From assembly GCA_036244855.1 (NCBI GenBank), contig BQKZ01001831.1:55965-69853 (forward strand): a DNA stretch of 13,889 nucleotides, in the 5' to 3' direction. The stretch comes from Temnopleurus reevesii. Its lineage: Eukaryota; Echinodermata; Echinoidea; Temnopleuroida; Temnopleuridae. The position numbers and the translations under genes are program-made. Below the pieces are notes generated by a model, which saw nothing but the letters and a program-made list of their open reading frames with translations, made no database searches and was not told the DNA's origin. Position 1 is the first letter of the stretch, and every line of letters begins with the position of its first letter. Below, one piece after another: positions 9,102 to 13,889 of this stretch.

Positions 9102-9109
9102 TGTACATA
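9102..9109 (+). promoter_or_regulatory. Pumilio-type response element in 3' UTR (1)
   Basis: TGTACATA fits the PUF-protein consensus UGUANAUA exactly and sits 18 nt after the stop codon, so it would be in every 3' UTR isoform using exon 6. Function is inferred from motif only. Confidence 0.35.
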
Positions 9110-9344
9110 GCAGAGAGCAGAAACCCATCAGTACCATTACACTCTGAAGAAATGATCATCTTAGAATTTCCTTTCTGTCATAATTAATTTTGAGCCGCAT
9201 CAGTGGCTTTACAGACCAACATACAAACATAGGACGTTGTATGGAGACGTCATAGTTACGTTCGCATTGATATTTATACTAGAGAATGAACATGCATCTG
9301 TTTAGGATAATAGTGTATTTGTCATTATTAATGCTACATTAATA

Positions 9345-9528
9345 CAGTGGAACCTTATTATAAGGAGGTCCTTGAGACCAGATAAATAATATCTTGATAT
9401 TGAAACCTTGTACATGTATCAAGGCTATAATACCATATCATACAAAGAGTTAGGATCCCTAAAATCATCTTGTTCTAACATGAGTTTGTGATCATATATC
9501 AGTTCTCCGTATAACAAGGTTTAGAGTG
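9345..9528. mobile_element. pogo/Tigger-like MITE
   Basis: The element is flanked by TA on both sides. The left end starts CAGTGGAACCTTATTATAAG. The reverse complement of the right end reads CACTCTAAACCTTGTTATAC. Over about 25 bp the two ends match as imperfect terminal inverted repeats of the CAGTnnAACCTcgTTATA type seen in pogo/Tigger transposons, which duplicate TA on insertion. At 184 bp it has no coding capacity. Decay between the arms suggests an old insertion. Confidence 0.72.
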
Positions 9529-9739
9529 TACAGCGTTCTTGATGGCCATTGCAGTCTTATATGAAATGGGGCAGGTCGTGGGATTTTGGCAAGTTTCTCC
9601 TCCATATTCACGCTTCCTTAAACCACCTACTGTTGTTGCACGTCTATCCCGTTTTGCTGCTGGCACTCTGAAACTTGTCTGCCGTGGCCACTAGGAACAT
9701 AGAGTAAACATGCAGCAGTCCCTTGTCTGTGTAATGGTT

Positions 9740-9745
9740 AATAAA
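9740..9745 (+). terminator. Candidate poly(A) signal (proximal)
   Basis: AATAAA lies 656 nt after the stop codon and is followed within 5 nt by the start of a MITE. It could give a short 3' UTR isoform of roughly 0.7 kb. No transcript evidence is available. Confidence 0.25.
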
Positions 9746-9749
9746 AACA

Positions 9750-9933
9750 GAGATGCCAACCGTTCCAGAATATGTATGAGGTGCATTTTCATAAAGTTTC
9801 AAGGTTTTCATCACAAGTGAATCAATGAGGGCGTGGTTATTATTGTCATATATTCTCTCACTATTGTTCAGCTGTTGCACTAGTCAAATTTTTATTTTTA
9901 CCTGATGCATATCCCAGAATGATTGGCATCTTT
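9750..9933 (+). mobile_element. MITE family X, copy A
   Basis: The left end reads GAGATGCCAACCGTTCCAG then AATATGTATGAGGTG. The right end, reverse complemented, reads AAGATGCCAATCATTCTGGG then ATATGCATCAGGT. These are terminal inverted repeats of about 30 bp. The whole element aligns with copy B when one of them is reversed, including internal blocks such as TGTTCAGCTGTTGCA and GGTTATTATTGTCAT. Its CAGAGaTGCCAAC start is reminiscent of hAT-type ends, but no 8-bp duplication is visible, so the superfamily is open. Confidence 0.75.
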
Positions 9934-10382
9934 GCTGATGTATGAAGTAATGCTATATTTACCTGCCACCCAACTTGACATGTTTTGGTTGATTTTTATG
10001 ACAACATTTTTAAAAGAATTATTTTTATGATGAGACTATGTGATTGTGAATTTGACATTATTTTCATTTAAACAAACTGCATATTATGTAATTCTAATTT
10101 GGAACGAAATATGATATGAGGTTAGCAGCGGATAAAAGATTGGCACTTCTTTTTGTCATTTAACAGGAGCCCAATATATGTCACAGATCAGTTAGACATT
10201 ATCTACAGAAAATTGTTTTAATGTGGCCCAATTTTATGTCATCATTATGCACAAGCATTTTTTTGATGCCAGAGGTTTAAAGTCAACTTTGTTTATAGAT
10301 CATGTAACAACTTGGGATATTGGCCAAGTCCTGTTTATAGATAGTATTATCGAAGACTCGTCAGGTTTTGTTCGGTTAAGGA

Positions 10383-10390
10383 TGTAAATA
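10383..10390 (+). promoter_or_regulatory. Pumilio-type response element in 3' UTR (2)
   Basis: TGTAAATA is a perfect UGUANAUA match, located in the probable long 3' UTR between MITE copies A and B. Confidence 0.3.
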
Positions 10391-10520
10391 TAATGTCCCA
10401 TGTGCAGACAGAATATTTCCTAAATTCTGAACATTTCTCAGAAGAAAATTGCAAATTTTGAAGCATAAGATAACATTGCACTTCATCTGAAAGTTCTGTG
10501 TACTCCAGTACTCCAGTATT

Positions 10521-10712
10521 AGATGTGCCAACCATTTTTAGAATATGCATGAGATCTTAACTAAAATGTGAATGATGCAACAACTGAACCAAATGTGAGA
10601 GTAAACATGACAACAATAACCAAACTCTCAGTACTGCACTTGTAATGAAAGCCTTAATTCATATCAAACTACATGCACACCTTATGCATTTTCCAGAACG
10701 GTTGGCAGTTCT
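10521..10712 (-). mobile_element. MITE family X, copy B (inverted relative to A)
   Basis: The left end is AGATGTGCCAACCATTTTTA then GAATATGCATGAG. The right end, CATTTTCCAGAACGGTTGGC, is the reverse complement of the left end of copy A with few changes. Internal TGCAACAACTGAACC, GTGAGAG and GACAACAATAACCA are reverse complements of the matching blocks in A. The 192-bp copy is therefore full length and in opposite orientation. It has no ORF. Confidence 0.75.
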
Positions 10713-10769
10713 AGAATACCTGACACGAGACCGATGATGCTGATCTGTAAATTTTCATGACAGATGGAT

Positions 10770-10787
10770 AATAAAAAAAAAAAAAAA
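10770..10787 (+). terminator. AATAAA running into A15, candidate poly(A) signal
   Basis: AATAAA at 10770-10775 merges into a run of 15 A (10773-10787), then five or six G and a T-rich stretch. It can be read either as a cleavage signal for an intermediate ALYREF isoform or as a plain A-tract. Such a run also causes internal priming in oligo-dT libraries, so apparent 3' ends here need care. Confidence 0.25.
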
Positions 10788-10818
10788 GGGGGCTGTTTTC
10801 ATATGATATCAAAGCTAT

Positions 10819-10826
10819 TGTAAATA
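10819..10826 (+). promoter_or_regulatory. Pumilio-type response element in 3' UTR (3)
   Basis: TGTAAATA is a perfect UGUANAUA match just downstream of the A15 tract. It would be present only in the longest 3' UTR isoform. Confidence 0.3.
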
Positions 10827-11924
10827 TTTGTCAGTTTACCTGTACAGCTGATGACCTTTGTTTCCTATTATTATATTCGAAAAAAAAATCTTCGCTGTAA
10901 AATGTAGAAAAACCATCTGGTTGTATTTGTAGTGATGCTATTTTTTATAACGGGGTTTTAATTCTTCTGTATAGCAGCACTTTGATCTCCAGTGTTGGAT
11001 GTTTTTTAATTGTAGTGAATGACTTTTTTTGTGTGGTAATTTGTAAACCGGATTTTTAATACCTTTCTTTTTCATTACTAAACTGACTGAATTGATGATT
11101 GTAGCTTCTCATTTCATCAGTTTCCTAAATTACTGTTGATGACTTTGATTTAAAAGATAGGATAAGTTATTTACTTTTTTCAACGGGTTATACATGACCT
11201 CCATTTATTTTTAATTGAGAGGGAAATGTGTTTAGTATGATTTGAAATGGTGTAAAGCATCAATTGTTTTTGTTTTCCTACAAGTACAAACACAAATGCT
11301 TGCGAAGCAAATTAATATTATGACATTTAACACTCAGTATTTCTTGTTGTCATGAGAAAGGATTTTGTTGTGTGGGAGAGATGGAATAGTTGACGAACGT
11401 CTTGGACAACACCAACAAAATCGGAAGGATTTCATGTTTATTTTGGATAAATATCACCAAAGATGTATTGTTGCACAATGTAGAATCTAGTTTTTGTCAA
11501 GTTGTATTATTTGCTTTCGAAGGAATACGATTCCTCATTACTATCACTCCACATACATGTCTTTGCAATTGGATTCTGTACTTGATTCTGTTGTCCCCAG
11601 TCACATACGTTGAGCACACAATGCTCCATGCTTTCAAGAAATTTTTATCAATCTAAGGTTCTGTAATGCAGTAGGTTATGAGTTATGAAGTAAATCTCTA
11701 TTAACTATTATGAAATAAGCTCAAACCCAATCTTCTCTGAATGTCCAATCTTGTAAAGTTGTAAACCCAAACTTGTTTTATATGCTTTTTTAAAGTAATT
11801 GCCAATGCAACATATTTGTCCCTTTCTTATTGAGACCTTTCTCCTTTCTGTATTTTAAACTAACGTTACCCTGCGATTCCAAGATGAGAAGTGTTTCTAA
11901 GGTAACTTTGTAAGATTTCTTGTT

Positions 11925-11930
11925 AATAAA
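11925..11930 (+). terminator. ALYREF: Candidate distal poly(A) signal of ALYREF
   Basis: AATAAA within TTGTTAATAAATTGATC is followed 12-35 nt later by a T/G-rich stretch (GTTTGTCTGCCCTGTTTT), the usual arrangement of a cleavage site. Composition changes to simple repeats soon after. I take it as the most likely distal end. Confidence 0.4.
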
Positions 11931-12011
11931 TTGATCAGCGAGTAGTAATAGTTTGTCTGCCCTGTTTTAGAACGATTTGGTGTATGATGATGGAGAATGA
12001 TATTTGTTGGC

Positions 12012-12138
12012 GTGTGTGTGTGTGTGTGAGAGAGCGAGAAAGAGAGAGAGAGAGGAGGATGGAAAGATAGAGGGAGAAGGAAAGAGGGAGATAGAGGGAG
12101 GAGACGGAGATTGAATGAGAGGGATAGTGTGTGTGTGT

Positions 12139-12170
<32 letters not shown>

Positions 12171-12247
12171 TGGGGGGTGAGAGGGTAGAATAGTTATACA
12201 GAAATTGGTGAGGAAAATAATGTGCAATAGGGAGAGGTGCTGCTGCT
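12012..12247. repeat. (GT)n, (GA)n, purine-rich and poly-G low-complexity block
   Basis: (GT)8 at 12012-12028 passes directly into a (GA)-rich strand to about 12120. A second (GT)n follows at about 12127-12138, then 29 consecutive G at 12142-12170, one T, six more G and a purine-rich tail. The reading frames with poly-Pro and Thr-His repeats on the minus strand are artefacts of this block. Poly-G of this length is prone to length error in sequencing and assembly. Confidence 0.9.
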
Positions 12248-12735
12248 GAGATGCCAACCAAATTCTAGAATTTGTGTGAGATGTATTTTCATAAATCCAA
12301 TGTTTTTATCACAAGTTAATATGTGGATCAATGCAGGGATTTCAATTCAGGTGATTGCGCATTCCAATTCCCTTTCATTGATCCACATATTTCCTTTTGT
12401 TATTTACAGAACCAGCTCTGAAACATGATGTAGCAAGGTGAACAAACTTGACTCTTGTGATGTCACAACCGGATTGACATTTGAAAGAAATTTTTAGGGG
12501 CGTTCCCTACTAAGCCAACATAAAATTGAAAAAAATATTTATAATTAAATATATGAAACACATTTGGACTCTCTTTCACTGAAAAGGGTATTGATGATGG
12601 TATAATACATCAATACAGATCAACTTGTATTTTCATAATAGTTACCATTTAATTTAACAACAGCCATTGTCAGCTAGTAACTTATTCTAATATAATTTTG
12701 ACCTCGTGCATATTCCGGAACGGTTAGCACCTCTG
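12248..12735 (+). mobile_element. MITE family X, copy C (longer member)
   Basis: The left end, GAGATGCCAACCAAATTCTA then GAATTTGTGTGAGATG and ATTTTCATAAA, aligns with the left end of copy A for about 75-90 nt, through ATCACAAGT and ATCAATG. The right end (TGCATATTCCGGAACGGTTA then GCACCTCTG) matches the reverse complement of that same terminus. The middle, about 12340-12700, is different from A and B and non-coding. The copy is 488 bp, against about 185-190 for A and B, so it may be a distinct subfamily or a copy with an insertion. Confidence 0.65.
12318..12391. repeat. Stem-loop with perfect 16-bp arms inside copy C
   Basis: AATATGTGGATCAATG (12318-12333) and its exact reverse complement CATTGATCCACATATT (12376-12391) flank about 42 nt. 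Partial pairing continues inwards (AGGGA with TCCCT). The left arm spans the point where copy C starts to diverge from copy A, so it may be part of a nested foldback insertion. Confidence 0.7.
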
Positions 12736-12960
12736 GATGAGGAGGGAGAGAGATATAATCTTGTGCGGAAGAGAGGGGGAAGAGGGCAGGGAAAGAGAGG
12801 GAGTGGGGTAATGAGTAGTAGTAAGAGAGGCTGAGGGAGAGAGATAAAATATCTTATGAAATAGATCAGACAGGGATGGAGAAACGGAGCATGGATAAAG
12901 GAAGAGAGAGAGGGGAAGGGAGGGGTGTATATAGGGATAGAGGGGGAGAAGGGGTTGGCC
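12736..12960. repeat. Purine-rich (GA/GGA) low-complexity tract
   Basis: The + strand is strongly purine-biased (GAGGAGGGAGAGAG, AGAGAGAGAGGGGAAGGGAG and similar) with interruptions. With the block at 12029-12247 it looks like one purine tract split by MITE copy C. Confidence 0.75.
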
Positions 12961-13557
12961 TAAAGTGGGAACCGGGAAATGGTGAGAGCAGAGGGATTTA
13001 GGAATCCTTTCCCATTTCCTTTTTTCTTTGCTTTTATCCTATTTGCTTAATTTTGTTAGGGGTTTCCGGGAAGGGACAATTACATGTGGAAAGCAAAATA
13101 TTTTAATAATTTCAGGGTCAACTCTTTATGTACGTATTTGATTTCGACCCCAATCAGCGATTGCCTCTTTGACTGAACAGCGCCAGCCACGATGGCGTAT
13201 GACTGCATAGATTTCTTCAAAAATATTTTTTTATATCAGTCCATTATTTCCCTCTGCCTTTTCAGAGAAAAGACGATACAGGTAATAACTATGATTATCA
13301 ACTTGAAATTTTGCGATCCCCCTCCCCTAGGAGCCGACAAATAAAGAATAATAAAGAAAAATAAACCCCAAAATAAAACAGCAACAAAAACATAAAGGCT
13401 CTTCTGCAAGAGAAGCAGAATAAAGTAAATTTTAGCTCCCCTCAGCAATTTGCCTGGGCCTCGAGCCCCAAAGCCCTCCCCACAGTTCGCGCACTTGATG
13501 ATTAATGTACAAATGGTAACAATAATGATAATCATCAGTATTATAAGTGTTATCAAT
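12961..13557. other. Downstream DNA, no supported gene
   Basis: Mixed sequence. A less AT-rich patch at about 13140-13200 contains an ATG at 13192 in a strong context (GCCACGATGG) opening a 51-codon frame (stop at 13342-13344) with no recognisable family. A C-rich patch (about 13435-13490) and an A-rich patch with several AATAAA (13340-13400) follow. The minus-strand frame at 13236-13556 is hydrophobic low-complexity translation, not a credible gene. I cannot name any element here. Confidence 0.4.
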
Positions 13558-13577
13558 AAAAAAAAAAAAAAAAAAAA
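13558..13577. repeat. A20 mononucleotide tract
   Basis: Twenty A follow ATCAAT, so that AATAAA leads into the tract. It could be the tail of a retroposed sequence lying to its left, but no source or target-site duplication is visible. Confidence 0.7.
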
Positions 13578-13673
13578 CTCTTAACGTGCTTAGAAAACAG
13601 AACGCCACATCCCTGAGGTTCCGAATACGGGATAAGCCTTGAGCCCTTCAAGCACCCATTTTTTTCTAAGAGT

Positions 13674-13889
13674 GTTCAGTTCAGTTCAGTTCAGTTCAGT
13701 TTATTTTCCATTATCAATCATAAAAAGAACAAATACAATGGTATTTACAATGTAAAAATAAAAACATGTTCAATAAATTTGTCTACATTTTGATAACAAT
13801 AGAAAAAAAGGGTGGCTACTAAAAAGTTGAAAACTTGTAAAACGTAGGACCCTTGAAGAGGTAACAGAATTAAAATTACGTACAATATT
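13674..13889 (-). mobile_element. Possible 3' end of an antisense LINE with (GTTCA)n tail
   Basis: GTTCA is repeated five times at 13674-13698 and leads into TTTATTTTCC and an AT-rich stretch running off the window. Read on the minus strand this is an AT-rich 3' UTR ending in (TGAAC)n, the arrangement at 3' ends of CR1/L2-type LINEs in marine invertebrates. No coding part is in view, so the call rests on tail structure and orientation. The pentamer repeat itself is certain. Confidence 0.4.

Larger units (their letters stand above)
9085..11945 (+). other. ALYREF: Probable long 3' UTR of ALYREF
   Basis: From the stop codon to the AATAAA at 11925-11930, followed by a T/G-rich stretch, there is no other gene. 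It is AT-rich. Earlier candidate signals are AATAAA at 9740-9745, just before a MITE, and at 10770-10775, which runs straight into a genomic A15. Shorter isoforms are therefore likely. Long 3' UTRs are normal in sea urchins. The open stretches at 9644-9880 (-), 10347-10550 (-) and 11390-11656 (+) show no family resemblance. The 3' boundary is an inference. Confidence 0.45.

Noticed and set aside
11390..11656. 88-codon + strand frame in the probable 3' UTR
   Set aside because: There is no recognisable domain or conserved motif, and it lies in AT-rich non-coding sequence.
11935..12261. Minus-strand frames with poly-Pro, Thr-His and Ser-Leu repeats
   Set aside because: They are translation of the (GT)n, (GA)n and poly-G block; no gene.
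13236..13556. 106-codon minus-strand hydrophobic frame
   Set aside because: It consists of translated A/T-rich simple sequence (I/L/V/F runs) without a family match.

Overview
This is eukaryotic DNA: AT-rich, with one intron-containing gene and many decayed transposon pieces. The protein is clearly animal. A tRNA-derived SINE with a TTATTATT-type tail, a CR1/L2/jockey-like LINE fragment, several foldback elements and long microsatellites point to a marine invertebrate, most likely an echinoderm such as a sea urchin. The species is inferred from general character, not proven.

The only protein-coding gene I can support is on the + strand: the mRNA export adaptor ALYREF (Aly/REF/THOC4). It has six coding exons at 1870-2103, 4498-4656, 5275-5422, 5945-6014, 7837-8101 and 9073-9084. 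All five introns are GT-AG, with phases 0, 0, 1, 2, 0. Joined, they give 888 nt including the stop and a 295-residue protein. Its order is an N-terminal UAP56-binding motif, an RGG-rich arm, a WQHD segment, an RRM, a second RGG-rich arm and a C-terminal UAP56-binding motif. The final coding exon adds only three residues (IDS) and the stop.

Layout: 1-1869 is upstream DNA with a GAA microsatellite and, near the gene, a perfect CRE palindrome. Intron 1 carries an antisense, 5'-truncated LINE with a short (CTT)6 tail. Intron 2 carries a 127-bp foldback element. Introns 3 and 4 hold nothing I recognise. Intron 5 carries a tRNA-derived SINE ending about 45 nt before the last exon. From 9085 to about 11945 lies a probable long 3' UTR. 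It contains a pogo/Tigger-like MITE, two copies of a second MITE family in opposite orientation, and three perfect Pumilio-type motifs. Beyond it are a (GT)n/(GA)n/poly-G block, a third, longer member of the second MITE family, a purine-rich tract, A-rich sequence and a (GTTCA)n repeat that may mark the 3' end of another antisense LINE.

I found no operon, CRISPR array, rRNA, functional tRNA or new multi-gene system. The most interesting non-gene structure is the inverted pair of related MITEs in the probable 3' UTR (9750-9933 and 10521-10712), which could fold into a long imperfect RNA duplex if both lie in the mature message.
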